Notes: generated by a model from the letters alone, not told the origin. Counted from the stretch's first letter, positions 1 to 9,585 are shown. The stretch: DNA of 32,640 nt from Flavobacteriales bacterium (GCA_947463125.1 CANHQZ010000025.1:1-32640); one strand, 5' to 3'. A program made the numbers and translations.

Positions 1-144
1 AAACAAATTTACCCCATGCCTAACCGCATGCTGTGCCACGGCGGCGCGCAGGGCAGCATCATCATCGGGATCAAACAGCACCACCAGGGATTTAACACCC
101 GCTTTGTGCCTTGAAGCCAACCATGATAGAATATTTGCCATCAT
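1..144 (-). CDS. Geranylgeranylglyceryl-phosphate synthase-like protein (PcrB/GGGPS family), N-terminal fragment
   Basis: A 48-codon open frame runs from an ATG at 144 (a second ATG follows at 141) off the left edge. The visible protein has a short helix-like start and then SLVVLFDPDDDAALRAAV, which resembles the first beta strand and DPD motif of the GGGPS/PcrB TIM-barrel prenyltransferases. The fragment ends in VNLF, where this family usually continues into a phosphate-binding FVGGS strand. Family members join a polyprenyl diphosphate to sn-glycerol-1-phosphate, and Bacteroidota commonly carry one. The gene is divergent from nrdJ. TTTCTTTG, one mismatch from the local promoter box, lies directly upstream (147-154). 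Only about a fifth of the protein is visible, so the family call rests on one motif and could be wrong. Confidence 0.5.
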   Translation of the reverse strand, partial: MMANILSWLASRHKAGVKSLVVLFDPDDDAALRAAVAQHAVRHGVNLF

Positions 145-505
145 TGCAAAGAAACACAGAAAAAACGATAACCGAATTACAGCCCCCACAAAACTGTATT
201 TTATCAGTGTTTTACTTGGATTTGTCAGGTTTTTTTTGTAAATTCAGCATTTCATTTTGACATGTTTTGGCCAGTTATTGATTTTTCTTTACCCCACAAG
301 GGTTTAAGGATTTTCGGTCGGTTAAAACGCTTATATGGCAGGCCTTACACGCTTTTTCAACAAGCTTAAGTCCAACCACTGTTTGGCTTTAGGGCAAACC
401 TGTGGAAAAGCCAATTCGGAAATGCTGTAACACATAAAATACATTTGAACTCCCGACCGTTTTTAATGACGCTCGGTAACCACAACCCCCTCTAATAAAA
501 AAAAT
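145..505. other. 361-nt intergenic region between the GGGPS-like gene and nrdJ
   Basis: This is the longest gap without a gene. It holds one clear promoter element for nrdJ at 440-447. A small hairpin with GTTTG and CAAAC arms lies around 380-399. I see no cobalamin-riboswitch B12 box, no clear NrdR-type palindrome, no tRNA and no intrinsic terminator. An open frame on the minus strand covers part of the gap and the nrdJ start, but it is a shadow of nrdJ. Confidence 0.5.
440..447 (+). promoter_or_regulatory. Promoter -7 element for nrdJ (TACATTTG)
   Basis: This is an exact match to the Bacteroidota -7 consensus TAnnTTTG, 58 nt before the nrdJ ATG. A weak -33-like TTCG lies at 415-418 with a 21-nt spacer. 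The predicted transcript has a leader of about 50 nt. Confidence 0.5.
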
Positions 506-3500
506 ATGACGCAAGAAACTACAGTAAACACCAAAGGCCTCGAGTTCAAGAGGCAAAACACCGTTGAGGGTGTAAGTCCCTTCGACCAGTTCACCTACGA
601 CCACCGAAGTTCGGTCATTAAAAAACCCGATGGCAGTGTGGTGTTTGAAATGAAAAATGTGGAGGTTCCGGCGGGGTGGAGCCAGGTAGCAACCGATATT
701 CTTGCGCAAAAGTATTTCCGCAAAGCCGGCGTTCCTCAGCCCGATGGCAGCCTTGGCAGCGAAACCAGCGTGAAGCAGGTTGTGCACCGCCTTGCCAACT
801 GCTGGAGACAGTGGGGCGAAAAGTATAACTATTTTGCTTCTACCACCGATGCACAGGTTTTCTATGAAGAGCTGGTTTATTCTATGCTTAACCAGGAATC
901 TGCGCCCAACAGCCCCCAGTGGTTCAATACCGGACTATACAGCAGTTACGCCATCGCCGGTAAGCCCCAAGGTCACTACTACGTAGATCCCGAAACCGAA
1001 AAGCTCATGAAGAGCACTTCGGCATACGAGCGTCCCCAGCCCCATGCCTGCTTTATCCTTTCAGTGGATGATGACCTGGTAAACGAAGGCGGTATCATGG
1101 ACCTTTGGGTACGTGAAGCCCGTATCTTCAAATACGGTTCCGGTGTGGGAACCAACTTCAGCCGCATCCGCGGTGCCGGCGAAAAACTCTCCGGTGGCGG
1201 AACCAGCAGCGGTCTTATCAGCTTCCTCAAAATTGGTGACCGTGCCGCAGGCGCTATCAAAAGCGGTGGTACTACCCGCCGTGCTGCCAAAATGGTGTGC
1301 CTCGACCTCGACCACCCCGAAGCCATGGAATTTATCCAGTGGAAAAAGGATGAAGAGAAAAAAGTGGCTGCCCTTATCGATGCCGGATACAGCAACGACT
1401 ACGAAGGCGATGCCTACGCAACCGTTTCCGGACAAAACAGCAACAACTCTATTCGTATACCCAACCGCTTCTTCGAAAAACTGAAAAACGGAGAAGACTG
1501 GGAATTTACTGCCCGCAGCAATGGCAAGGTAATGAAAACCATGCCTTCAGGACAGGTATGGGATGCCATCGGTGCTGCCGCTTGGTCATGTGCCGATCCC
1601 GGTGTGCAGTACGATGACACCATCAACGAGTGGCATACCTGCCCCGAAGGTGGTCGCATCAATGCCAGCAACCCCTGCAGCGAATACATGTTCTTGGACA
1701 ACACCGCCTGCAACCTGGCATCGCTGAACCTGCGCAAGTTCTTCAGCGAAGAAACCCGCGAATTCAATGTGGGCTCTTTCGAATACGCTACCCGCCTGTG
1801 GACCACCGTACTGGAAATTTCAGTGCTTATGGCACAATTCCCCAGCAAGGAAGTGGCACAACTGAGCTATGATTACCGTACCCTGGGTCTGGGCTATGCC
1901 AACCTCGGCAGCATGCTGATGTGTGCAGGTATTCCTTACGATAGCAAGGAAGCTACCGCCATCTGCAGCGCAATCACCGCTATCCTTACCGGTGTTTCAT
2001 ATGCAACCAGTGCTGAAATGGCAGCCGTTAAAGGCCCATTCCGCATGTATGAGAAAAACAAGAAGCACATGCTTCGCGTTATCCGCAACCACCGCTACGC
2101 GGCATACAACACCCCCCTGGCATTCGAAAACCTCGGCATCAAACCCGTTTGCATCGACGAAAAGTTCTGCCCCGACTACCTGCTGAAATCCGCTTGCAGC
2201 GCTTGGGACAAAGCCCTGCAGTGGGGTGAGAAATACGGTTTCCGCAACGCACAGGCTACCGTAATTGCCCCTACCGGTACCATCGGTCTGCTCATGGATT
2301 GCGACACCACCGGTATCGAGCCTGATTTCGCCCTGGTTAAATACAAAAAGCTTTCCGGTGGCGGTTACTTTAAAATCGTAAACCATACGGTTCCCATTGC
2401 CCTGAAAAACCTGGGCTATTCACCCGAAGAAGTAGATGCCATCGTAAACTACGCCAAAGGTTATCAGACTTTCGTAAACGCACCGTTCATTAACCACGAA
2501 ACCCTCAAAGCCAAAGGTTTCAACGATGCTGACCTGCAGAAACTGGAAGCAGAAGCACCCATGGCATTCGAAATCGGTTTCGTGTTCAACAAGTACTCTC
2601 TGGGCGAAGAAACCCTGCAGCGCATCGGTTTCACTGCCGAGCAGTATGACAACCCCCGCTTCAACATGCTGGAAGCCCTGGGCTTTACCCGCGATGAAAT
2701 CCGTGCCTGCAACGACTTCGTTACCGGTACCATGACCATCGAAAGTGCACCCTACCTGAAAGAAGAGCACTACGATGTATTTGACTGCGCCAACAAGTGC
2801 GGTAACATCGGTCAGCGCTACATCCATCCGTTTGCACACATCCGCATGATGGCCGCTGCACAGCCTTTCATCTCAGGTGCAATCAGCAAAACCATCAACC
2901 TGCCTAACGAAGCCAACGAGCAGGATATTAAAGACTGCTACGAACTGAGCTGGCAGCTGGGCCTGAAAGCCAACGCCCTCTACCGCGATGGTTGCAAATT
3001 GAGCCAACCCCTAAGCAACAAATCAGAAACCAGCGAAAGCGAAGACAAGGCTGAAGCCAAGTCTGATGCCGCTCCCGCAGCAGAAACAACCGTTATACGC
3101 TACGCAGAAGAACTAACTCCGGAAATCGTACTGGAAGCCGCAAAACGCATCCTGAACGAAAGCCCCGATACCAAGTTCAAGCGCCAGCTTTCCAATATCG
3201 TGGAGAAGAAGCGCCTGCCCAACAAGCGCAAAGGCTTTACCCAGAAAGGCAAAGTAGGCGGACAAACCATCTTCGTGCGCACCGGCGATTACGACGACGG
3301 AACCCTCGGTGAAATCTTCATTGATATGCACAAGGAAGGCGCCAGCTTCCGCTCACTGATGAACTGCTTCAGCATTGCCATCTCCGTGGGTCTGCAGTAT
3401 GGTGTGCCTTTGGAAGAGTTCGTTGACAAGTTTGCCTTCACCCGCTTTGAACCCAGCGGTATGGTGGAAGGTCACCCCAACATCAAAAACTCAACCTCCA

Positions 3501-3826
3501 TCGTGGATTATATCTTCCGCCTGCTCGGATACGAATACCTGGGCCGCGAAGACCTCGTGCAGGTTAAACCCAGCGCATACACCAAAAACGATGCAGCTGA
3601 AGCCCCTGTAATCAGCGAGTTTGTGCCCATGTTCACACCTGAGCCCATGCCATCTACCGAGAATGCAGCCATGCTGGAAACCGGCGGCGGTGTGAAAAAC
3701 ATGCAGGATCACCTGCGTGAGGTACAGAGCGATGCTCCTGCCTGCAACGTGTGCGGACACATTACCGTACGCAGCGGCACATGCTACAAGTGCCTGAACT
3801 GTGGCAACAGCCTGGGTTGCAGCTAA
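506..3826 (+). CDS. nrdJ: Adenosylcobalamin-dependent (class II) ribonucleoside-diphosphate reductase
   Basis: Reduces ribonucleotides to deoxyribonucleotides using adenosylcobalamin to make the thiyl radical, without a separate radical subunit. The 1106-residue protein has the class II layout. The first redox cysteine is in ACFILSVDD (Cys182). NPCSE carries the probable radical cysteine (Cys391), and NTACNLASL has the second redox cysteine (Cys402). The 11-residue spacing of the last two matches class II enzymes. [19 protein letters not shown] follows in the barrel. After about residue 830 comes an acidic, Ala/Ser-rich linker, then a TSCPD-type domain (about 860-1030). The C-terminus has CNVC...CYKC...C, a zinc-ribbon/thiol-shuttle tail. 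The gene stands alone between its own promoter and a strong terminator. The enzyme needs cobalamin, yet no B12 riboswitch is visible upstream. Confidence 0.96.
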   Translation: MTQETTVNTKGLEFKRQNTVEGVSPFDQFTYDHRSSVIKKPDGSVVFEMKNVEVPAGWSQVATDILAQKYFRKAGVPQPDGSLGSETSVKQVVHRLANCWRQWGEKYNYFASTTDAQVFYEELVYSMLNQESAPNSPQWFNTGLYSSYAIAGKPQGHYYVDPETEKLMKSTSAYERPQPHACFILSVDDDLVNEGGIMDLWVREARIFKYGSGVGTNFSRIRGAGEKLSGGGTSSGLISFLKIGDRAAGAIKSGGTTRRAAKMVCLDLDHPEAMEFIQWKKDEEKKVAALIDAGYSNDYEGDAYATVSGQNSNNSIRIPNRFFEKLKNGEDWEFTARSNGKVMKTMPSGQVWDAIGAAAWSCADPGVQYDDTINEWHTCPEGGRINASNPCSEYMFLDNTACNLASLNLRKFFSEETREFNVGSFEYATRLWTTVLEISVLMAQFPSKEVAQLSYDYRTLGLGYANLGSMLMCAGIPYDSKEATAICSAITAILTGVSYATSAEMAAVKGPFRMYEKNKKHMLRVIRNHRYAAYNTPLAFENLGIKPVCIDEKFCPDYLLKSACSAWDKALQWGEKYGFRNAQATVIAPTGTIGLLMDCDTTGIEPDFALVKYKKLSGGGYFKIVNHTVPIALKNLGYSPEEVDAIVNYAKGYQTFVNAPFINHETLKAKGFNDADLQKLEAEAPMAFEIGFVFNKYSLGEETLQRIGFTAEQYDNPRFNMLEALGFTRDEIRACNDFVTGTMTIESAPYLKEEHYDVFDCANKCGNIGQRYIHPFAHIRMMAAAQPFISGAISKTINLPNEANEQDIKDCYELSWQLGLKANALYRDGCKLSQPLSNKSETSESEDKAEAKSDAAPAAETTVIRYAEELTPEIVLEAAKRILNESPDTKFKRQLSNIVEKKRLPNKRKGFTQKGKVGGQTIFVRTGDYDDGTLGEIFIDMHKEGASFRSLMNCFSIAISVGLQYGVPLEEFVDKFAFTRFEPSGMVEGHPNIKNSTSIVDYIFRLLGYEYLGREDLVQVKPSAYTKNDAAEAPVISEFVPMFTPEPMPSTENAAMLETGGGVKNMQDHLREVQSDAPACNVCGHITVRSGTCYKCLNCGNSLGCS

Positions 3827-3847
3827 TCCAAAAACAGCAATCATAAG

Positions 3848-3875
3848 AAAGGGAGGTTTAGGCCTCCCTTTTTTT
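3848..3875 (+). terminator. Intrinsic terminator after nrdJ
   Basis: GGGAGG at 3851-3856 pairs with CCTCCC at 3863-3868 across a short loop, extended by flanking AAA/TTT and followed by a run of T. It starts 22 nt after the nrdJ stop. The minus strand reads a similar hairpin with a poorer T-tract (TTTCTT), so it may also stop transcription from the convergent porin operon. Confidence 0.85.
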
Positions 3876-3921
3876 GTGATAACCGAATCGAATAACAGAC
3901 GGCTATTAAATAAATTGTTTA

Positions 3922-5484
3922 TTAATAATCCAGATTCAATCCTAGCGTAAAGGTTAAAAACACCCGGTTGCGCTTATAGGTCAGCTCCTGGTCTTCAGAA
4001 GCAAACCTGGGATCTGTGATTGGGTATGGCGTATAAAAACCCGCTGCCGACTGAGAACTCAGGGCAAAATCAAAATAATAGTCCTTGTCGCGCAACCCAA
4101 AGCCGCAGGAAAGGACCGTATTGGCTTTCTTAAGCTCTGTATTTAAACCGGCCACATTTGGATTGTAAGGTGAAGATAAAACGCCAAATCCCGCCCTAAA
4201 CCGATATGACTGATCCTTGTTGTCAGGATTCGGCACATTCCACTCGGCGCCAACACGCACATTCGTCACATTGCGGTAATTGCGCCGGATGGCACTGTTT
4301 TCAGCATTGAAGGTAAATACATCATCGGCGCGCAGGCGGGCTGATCCATAGTTGTAAAACTCAAAATCTGCATTAATGAGCATGGCTTTCTGTATGACAA
4401 AGCCAATGCCCGCATTAAAACGGGATGGTGTGGTGATTTTGTACTTGTAGGTATTTAAAGGATCATTGAACTGGGCAGTCCAGTCACCTATGGCTCCCGG
4501 GTCCGCTTTCGGGGCAATGGAATAACCATATTCGCTGTTAACCGTGTAGGTTCTGGGTGTATGTACCGATGCCGCCAGTCTAAGCTGTTCGGTCGGTCGC
4601 ACAATGATACCCACGCGTGCGGCCCAGGCACCACCTTTATCGGTAAACTTGCTTTGATAATCCAAAGAAGCCATATCGAGTGTGCTGATATCCGTAAGAT
4701 CAACCTTGCGCCTATCCTGCTCAAGCATGCTCAAATCCTCGCTGTAGCGCAGGGATGAGTATAATAAACCCAAGCCCAGCATCACCTTGTTGGAAAAATT
4801 CAACCCTACCGTACCCTGATATTCATAAATAGCGCCACGGCTCACTATTTCGCCGGTCTGGTCATTATTTCTGATACTGTCTTTGTAAGCCGAAGTATAG
4901 CGTCCGCTTCCGCCTCTGTCATAATCTATTACCCAGGCATCGTATGCCAGACTAGGCAATGAACCTGCTGCCAACTGCGAAGGATTACCATCCCTGTTTG
5001 CCACTTCAGCAAAAAAATCAGTCACCGAAGAAAAACGGTTGTTTCCCTGAAAAGCCATGCTACCGCCAAATGTGGCCAGCCGGTTTACATGAAACCCGTA
5101 GCAAACCGCGCTGAGGCCTTTTTTTCGTGGTTTGCCACTTGCATCATATTGAACATCGGCCTTTACGTAGTTGATAGAAGGAATATTAAAGTTGAGTCGG
5201 GCCTCCCTGAGATTTTCACCCAGATAATCTGCCTTGTAAATGGTATTCTGGAATTGAGCGCCAAAATTGAATTCGCTGCGCCGGAAGGTGGCTATTCCGG
5301 CAGGATTGGTCATCGCAGCCGAACCATCTGCCCCGATGGCAGAGAATGAACCCGCCATACCCATGGTTCTGGCTGTGCCACCCGAGCCTATAGTGCTGTA
5401 GCGCAATGCATCAAATTCATTTTGAGCTAAAAGGGAAGGAATAACCCCAAAAAACAGGGTTAAAAAACCTAAAACAGACCTCAT
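3922..5484 (-). CDS. OmpP1/FadL-family outer membrane protein
   Basis: A 520-residue beta-barrel protein. A signal peptide covers about residues 1-20 (FFGVIPSLLA, then Q). The mature start has ALRYSTIGSGGTARTMGMAG followed by AIGADGSAAMTNPAG. This is the plug-like N-terminus typical of the OmpP1/FadL transporters of Bacteroidota, which are thought to pass hydrophobic compounds across the outer membrane. The rest alternates short amphipathic strands and ends in an aromatic strand (LGLNLDY). It is the second gene of a two-gene operon, starting 16 nt after the stop of the repeat lipoprotein, so the two are likely made together. The substrate cannot be told from sequence. Confidence 0.85.
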   Translation of the reverse strand: MRSVLGFLTLFFGVIPSLLAQNEFDALRYSTIGSGGTARTMGMAGSFSAIGADGSAAMTNPAGIATFRRSEFNFGAQFQNTIYKADYLGENLREARLNFNIPSINYVKADVQYDASGKPRKKGLSAVCYGFHVNRLATFGGSMAFQGNNRFSSVTDFFAEVANRDGNPSQLAAGSLPSLAYDAWVIDYDRGGSGRYTSAYKDSIRNNDQTGEIVSRGAIYEYQGTVGLNFSNKVMLGLGLLYSSLRYSEDLSMLEQDRRKVDLTDISTLDMASLDYQSKFTDKGGAWAARVGIIVRPTEQLRLAASVHTPRTYTVNSEYGYSIAPKADPGAIGDWTAQFNDPLNTYKYKITTPSRFNAGIGFVIQKAMLINADFEFYNYGSARLRADDVFTFNAENSAIRRNYRNVTNVRVGAEWNVPNPDNKDQSYRFRAGFGVLSSPYNPNVAGLNTELKKANTVLSCGFGLRDKDYYFDFALSSQSAAGFYTPYPITDPRFASEDQELTYKRNRVFLTFTLGLNLDY

Positions 5485-5500
5485 GAAGTTGTTAGCTTAT

Positions 5501-6439
5501 TTATCTCCTGCGCCCTGAAGTTCCCTGAACTGCATTGGATGAACGGCTGCTTCCACTGCTGTTGAATGAACCCTGCTGCGTATTTCCGCTGGGTGTCCAT
5601 GTTGAACTTCTGGAAGTGCCGCTGCTGCCATTATTGTAGCTACCGGAAGATGTGCTGCCGCTGCCCCATGAAGAACTTCTGCCGGAGGTGGAAGCAGGCG
5701 TGCCGCTTTGATAGTTGTTGCGTCTTGCACCACTATTGGAAAACCCACTTGAACCCGAAGCAGGTTTGGGATTATTGACAAATCCGCCTGAAGGGCGATT
5801 GTTTGCGGGAGCGCTGTTATTCCAGCCACCGCCATTATTCCAAACGTTGTTATTGTTCCAGCCATTGTTCGACCAGTTATTCCAGCCACCGAATGAACCG
5901 CCACCCCAGTACATACCGGGATTGAACATCTGGTTGTAATACATCCACGATGGATCGTTGAATGAAGACCATGATTGGTTGCCCATCATCCAGGGATTCC
6001 CCCAGCTATTGCCCATCATCCACGGATTGCCCATCATCATTGGATTACCCATCATCATTGGATTACCCATCATCCAGGGATTTCCCATGGATGCGCCAAA
6101 ACCCCAGGGTGAAAATGGAGATATACCGGCCCTGAAATTTGAACAAGGTTGCATAACGGCTGCTATGCGAACTGTTGGCTGCAAACTGCTGCCGCCAAAA
6201 TGGCGTAAACGGTCTGAGTAGGTTTGACCATAACTTCCGCCCTTGGCAGACGATTCGCCTGTGGGAGAAGACACTGCAACGCCATCGGCGTAAAATCCGC
6301 GGCCATTCAAATCGGAAGAGGTGAAGTACGCATCATCAAAGTTGTTGACTTTGCTCAAATTCTTTACGCCGGAACAAGATACCAGCGTAAGTGCGCCCGC
6401 AAAACACACATAAGATAATTTCATAAATTGCGTTTTCAT
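5501..6439 (-). CDS. Low-complexity lipoprotein with Met-Met-Gly-Asn-Pro repeats
   Basis: A 312-residue protein that I do not recognise by family. The N-terminus is a lipoprotein signal with lipobox LVSC (Cys22). A second Met at residue 6 would give an even more typical 16-residue signal, so the exact start is uncertain. Residues 23-115 look like a short folded segment. Residues 118-154 are tandem copies of a six-residue unit (MMGNP plus M or W), coded by 18-nt DNA repeats. Residues 155-210 are rich in Trp, Asn and Gly, and the remaining third is almost only Ser, Gly, Asn, Thr and Arg, ending in GRRR. It is first in an operon with the OmpP1/FadL porin. A surface-exposed or adhesive role is possible but is inference only. 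Confidence 0.75.
   Translation of the reverse strand: MKTQFMKLSYVCFAGALTLVSCSGVKNLSKVNNFDDAYFTSSDLNGRGFYADGVAVSSPTGESSAKGGSYGQTYSDRLRHFGGSSLQPTVRIAAVMQPCSNFRAGISPFSPWGFGASMGNPWMMGNPMMMGNPMMMGNPWMMGNSWGNPWMMGNQSWSSFNDPSWMYYNQMFNPGMYWGGGSFGGWNNWSNNGWNNNNVWNNGGGWNNSAPANNRPSGGFVNNPKPASGSSGFSNSGARRNNYQSGTPASTSGRSSSWGSGSTSSGSYNNGSSGTSRSSTWTPSGNTQQGSFNSSGSSRSSNAVQGTSGRRR
5982..6083 (-). repeat. 18-nt tandem repeats inside the lipoprotein gene
   Basis: Copies of the core CCCATCATC (plus-strand reading) begin at 6012, 6030, 6048 and 6066, exactly 18 nt apart. A further copy begins at 5982. On the coding strand each unit gives Met-Met-Gly-Asn-Pro and one variable residue (Met or Trp). The period is a multiple of three, so gain or loss of units would keep the frame. 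Confidence 0.85.
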
Positions 6440-6453
6440 GGTGAACCTTCTTT

Positions 6454-6483
6454 TTTGGGTACTGCCTTTTAATAGTACCTTTG
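6454..6483 (+). promoter_or_regulatory. Promoter for proS (TTTG, 18 nt, TACCTTTG)
   Basis: A -33 TTTG at 6454-6457 is followed after 18 nt by an exact TAnnTTTG at 6476-6483. This is the best full promoter match in the window, 42 nt before the proS ATG. Confidence 0.65.
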
Positions 6484-6489
6484 TAATAT

Positions 6490-6497
6490 CAAAGTTA
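6490..6497 (-). promoter_or_regulatory. Promoter -7 element for the lipoprotein-porin operon (TAACTTTG)
   Basis: Exact TAnnTTTG match on the minus strand, 50 nt before the ATG at 6439. No good -33 element is seen. It lies only 6 nt from the opposing proS -7 element, so the two promoters overlap. Confidence 0.5.
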
Positions 6498-6525
6498 CAA
6501 AAATTATTCCATATTTCCTATCCAC

Positions 6526-8004
6526 ATGGCATTTGAAAAGGTAAAACGCGAAGAAAATTACAGTGAATGGTATAACAACCTGGTAAAAAACGCCGATCTG
6601 GCAGAGCATAGTGCCGTTAAAGGCTGCATGGTCATTAAGCCCTACGGCTTTGCCATCTGGGAAAAAATGCAGCAGCAGCTAGATAAAATGTTCAAGGATA
6701 CCGGCCACCAGAATGCCTATTTTCCGCTGTTTGTGCCCAAAAGCCTGTTTGAGAAGGAAGAGAAAAATGCCGAAGGCTTTGCTAAAGAGTGCGCGGTTGT
6801 AACCCACTACCGCCTGAAGGCTGATCCCTCCAAACCCGGCCGCCTGATGGCCGATCCCGATTCCAAACTCGAAGAGGAACTGGTGGTACGCCCCACCAGC
6901 GAAGCCATCATCTGGAACACCTATAAAAACTGGATTCAGAGCTACCGCGATCTGCCCATTCTCATCAACCAGTGGGCCAATGTAGTGCGCTGGGAAATGA
7001 GAACCCGCCTGTTTCTCAGAACGGCCGAATTCCTCTGGCAGGAAGGCCATACCGCCCACGCCACCAAAGAAGAAGCCCTGGAAGAAACCCGCAAAATGCT
7101 GGATGTGTATGCCGAATTTGCGGAAGAACACATGGCCGTACCCGTAATCAAAGGGGTGAAATCGGAAAATGAACGTTTTGCCGGTGCCGACGACACCTAT
7201 TGCATAGAAGGCATGATGCAGGACGGAAAAGCCCTGCAGATGGGCACCAGTCACTTTCTGGGACAAAACTTTGCCAAAGCATTTGACGTGAAGTTTCAGG
7301 ACCGCAATAGCAAACTCGATTACGTGTGGGCCACCAGCTGGGGGGTTTCAACCCGCCTGATGGGCGCGCTCATCATGGTACACAGCGATGATGAAGGCCT
7401 GGTATTGCCACCCAAACTGGCTCCTATTCACGTAGTGATTGTACCGGTATACAAAACCGAAGAAGAACTGAACACCATCAGCGAGAAGGTCGCAGGCATC
7501 AAGAAAGAACTTGAAAAAGCCGGATTGTCTGTAAAATTTGACAACCGCGACACCCACAAACCGGGCTTTAAGTTTGCCGAGTGGGAACTGAAAGGCGTGC
7601 CCGTGCGCATTGCCATCGGCCCCCGCGATTTGCAGAACAATGCCGCAGAAGTGGCCCGCCGCGATACTAAAACCAAAGAAGTGATTGGCATGGACAACCT
7701 GGTGGCGCATGTAACCGGTCTGATGGACGAAATACAGCAAAATCTCTTCAACAGGGCTATGGAACTGCGCTCATCCAAAACATGGAAGGCCGACAGCTGG
7801 GAAGAGTTCGTTGATATCGTTGAAAACCGCAATGGCTTTGCACTTGCCCACTGGGACGGCAGCGGCGAAACCGAGGAAAAAATCAAGGAAATGACCAAGG
7901 CCACCATTCGCTGTATTCCATTGGATGCGCAGGAAGAGGCAGGCAGTTGCATTCTTACCGGCAAACCCAGCAGCAGGCGCGTGGTGTTTGCGAAAGCCTA
8001 TTGA
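6526..8004 (+). CDS. proS: Prolyl-tRNA synthetase, archaeal/eukaryotic-type
   Basis: Class II aminoacyl-tRNA synthetase that charges tRNA-Pro with proline. At 492 residues it has the short architecture without the bacterial editing (INS) insertion. Class II motif 2 is visible as [20 protein letters not shown], preceded by [23 protein letters not shown] and [13 protein letters not shown] form the later catalytic core. The anticodon-binding domain follows ([13 protein letters not shown] onward), then the C-terminal extension that ends in a hydrophobic residue and Tyr (FAKAY), as usual for this ProS type. The ATG at 6526 gives the usual MAFEK-type start. The last 7 nt overlap the convergent nitroreductase gene. 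Confidence 0.96.
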   Translation: MAFEKVKREENYSEWYNNLVKNADLAEHSAVKGCMVIKPYGFAIWEKMQQQLDKMFKDTGHQNAYFPLFVPKSLFEKEEKNAEGFAKECAVVTHYRLKADPSKPGRLMADPDSKLEEELVVRPTSEAIIWNTYKNWIQSYRDLPILINQWANVVRWEMRTRLFLRTAEFLWQEGHTAHATKEEALEETRKMLDVYAEFAEEHMAVPVIKGVKSENERFAGADDTYCIEGMMQDGKALQMGTSHFLGQNFAKAFDVKFQDRNSKLDYVWATSWGVSTRLMGALIMVHSDDEGLVLPPKLAPIHVVIVPVYKTEEELNTISEKVAGIKKELEKAGLSVKFDNRDTHKPGFKFAEWELKGVPVRIAIGPRDLQNNAAEVARRDTKTKEVIGMDNLVAHVTGLMDEIQQNLFNRAMELRSSKTWKADSWEEFVDIVENRNGFALAHWDGSGETEEKIKEMTKATIRCIPLDAQEEAGSCILTGKPSSRRVVFAKAY

Positions 8005-8543
8005 TGCGGCCGTTCGGCTTGGTAGCGCTTTTCATCCACCATTCCCACAAAGAAAAACCCTAGTTGCACGGCACTATTGGGCAATCCGGTTTGTTGTTTC
8101 ATAAAATCCGAACCGGCGCCGTTTCCGGTGGTCCAGTAGCCTGCTGCATGCGGATGATCCGTTAGCGTTAAATACATATTCTGCACCGCCATGGCAGTAG
8201 CGGCAAGTTCTTCCCATTCGGGCACTTTGCCCGACGGCTCAAATCCGATGGAAATGATATGGGATACCTTGAACGCATAGGTGCGTATTTTGGCCAGTTT
8301 GCGCTCATCAAACGATTCAGCTGGGGTGTTTTGCAGGTAATACTGCTCCATGGCATTGCAAAGGGCTGTTTTTTCGGCACCTTCAAATACCCTGAACCGC
8401 CAGGGAAGCGTAAGCTTGTGGCTGGGCGCCCAGCGCGCGTTTTCCACCATCCGTGCAATAAGGTCCTCCGGCACGGGAAGTCCGTTAAACTCCTTCACAA
8501 AATGGCTGCGACGGCCGTGTATCAGTTCATCCAGGGTTTTCAT
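7998..8543 (-). CDS. Nitroreductase family protein
   Basis: A probable FMN-dependent NAD(P)H oxidoreductase of 181 residues, small for the family. It has the N-terminal RRSHF motif in place of the usual RRS-R/I, then [16 protein letters not shown], the FMN-phosphate-binding region in which many relatives have TNNPWRF. The later core [20 protein letters not shown] matches the dimer-interface helix. A TTG at 8552 opens the frame slightly earlier, but the ATG at 8543 ([13 protein letters not shown]) fits the family better. It overlaps the end of the upstream EamA transporter gene by 17 nt, so the two are probably co-transcribed and translationally coupled. The natural substrate is unknown. Confidence 0.88.
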   Translation of the reverse strand: MKTLDELIHGRRSHFVKEFNGLPVPEDLIARMVENARWAPSHKLTLPWRFRVFEGAEKTALCNAMEQYYLQNTPAESFDERKLAKIRTYAFKVSHIISIGFEPSGKVPEWEELAATAMAVQNMYLTLTDHPHAAGYWTTGNGAGSDFMKQQTGLPNSAVQLGFFFVGMVDEKRYQAERPHQ

Positions 8544-9477
8544 GGGCTGCAAGTTGCGCTTTTTTCTTTCTGTGGCGAAATTCGAGAAAAGATTGGATAA
8601 AAACCGAAACCAATATCAGCGCAGCGCCAAAATAAAATTGCAAACCCAGCGCATCATGCTCTTGGAAAATAACAGCACCCAGCAGAATACCATACACAGG
8701 CTCCAGGTTTACCGATAGGTTGGCCGTAAATGCCGACAGTTCCTGAAGGGCATACGTGCCGAGATAAAAGGTGAGGTTGGTGCAAACCAGCGCCAGCAGC
8801 AGAATCCACAGCAAATCATACTGCCCGTTTTGGGGATTGAATTCCGGAATCCAGGTGGCGTTTGAATCTGCCAGCAAAGGAAATACAACACTCAGCAACA
8901 GCGCGCCTGACAACATTTCTATGGCCGAAATACTCAGGGAAGAAGCCCTTGCAATGTGTCGCTTGTTTAATGTGGTAAACAGTGCCGCCAGCGCTGCACT
9001 CACAATGCCCGTGATGATGGCTGACGTATAGTTTGCTTGCCCTGCAGATCCGCCGCTCAATGTATCATTAATAATAAGAATTCCCGCTATCACCAGCAAT
9101 CCCAGCAGCAGCTCTCTGAGGAGAAAGGGTTTGCGGTTTATCAGCGGATCGAGAACGGCAGAGAAAAAGCTTGCAGAGCCAAGGCAAGCCAGGGTAACAC
9201 TGGCGCTGTTTCCCAGTTTGATGCTGCCATAGAACGTGAGCCAGTGCAGGGCGACAATCACCCCAATTCCCAGAAAAATCAGCCAGTCTTTTCGGGATAA
9301 GGCTGAAACGCCTTTCCATACAGCGGGAATACAGAAATAAACAGCCGCGGTGATGAGCATGCGGTGCCAGACCAGATTGAGGGAGCTGTAGGAAATGAGT
9401 TTTCCCAGAATGGCGGTAAATCCCCACAGAAAAACGGCAATGTGCAGGTAGGTCAGTGCTTTAAGGCGGGGATTCAT
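8527..9477 (-). CDS. EamA-family (drug/metabolite transporter) permease
   Basis: A 316-residue integral membrane protein with about ten hydrophobic segments arranged as two EamA halves. The first half starts ALTYLHIAVFLWGFTAILGK. The second starts near SAIITGIVSAALAALFTTLN and ends with LGAVIFQEHDALGLQFYFGA. Members export amino acids, metabolites or other small molecules at the inner membrane. The C-terminus is short and basic (RHRKKKAQLA). Its start lies just downstream of an intrinsic-terminator-like hairpin, and the gene overlaps the nitroreductase gene that follows. The substrate cannot be assigned. Confidence 0.9.
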   Translation of the reverse strand: MNPRLKALTYLHIAVFLWGFTAILGKLISYSSLNLVWHRMLITAAVYFCIPAVWKGVSALSRKDWLIFLGIGVIVALHWLTFYGSIKLGNSASVTLACLGSASFFSAVLDPLINRKPFLLRELLLGLLVIAGILIINDTLSGGSAGQANYTSAIITGIVSAALAALFTTLNKRHIARASSLSISAIEMLSGALLLSVVFPLLADSNATWIPEFNPQNGQYDLLWILLLALVCTNLTFYLGTYALQELSAFTANLSVNLEPVYGILLGAVIFQEHDALGLQFYFGAALILVSVFIQSFLEFRHRKKKAQLAAHENPG

Positions 9478-9492
9478 GGTTGGGTTGCCCTT

Positions 9493-9524
9493 AAAAAATC
9501 AAGGCCACGCTGTGAAGCATGGCC
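9493..9524 (-). terminator. Intrinsic terminator between manC and the EamA gene
   Basis: On the minus strand GGCCATGC, a TTCACA loop and GCGTGGCC form an 8-bp stem with one G-U pair, followed after three bases by TTTTTT. It lies 16 nt before the EamA start codon and downstream of a predicted EamA promoter. It could end the manC operon or act as an attenuator in the EamA leader. Confidence 0.65.
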
Positions 9525-9585
9525 AGGATGTTGGTATATAGAAGCGCGTAACAGTTGGGCTGCCGCTATCAGCACGACAGCATTG

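Noticed and set aside
290-450. Possible cobalamin riboswitch upstream of nrdJ
   Set aside because: I could not find the B12 box or the conserved core. The short hairpin present does not match the known fold.
389-787. 132-residue minus-strand frame across the nrdJ start
   Set aside because: It overlaps the nrdJ promoter and N-terminus and shows no family features, so it is a shadow frame.
5497-5904. Minus-strand frame inside the repeat lipoprotein gene
   Set aside because: It is a low-complexity out-of-frame reading of the Ser/Gly/Asn-coding repeats with no start context of its own.
5982-6083. CRISPR-like array
   Set aside because: The repeats are contiguous 18-nt units without spacers, are in frame and encode protein repeats.
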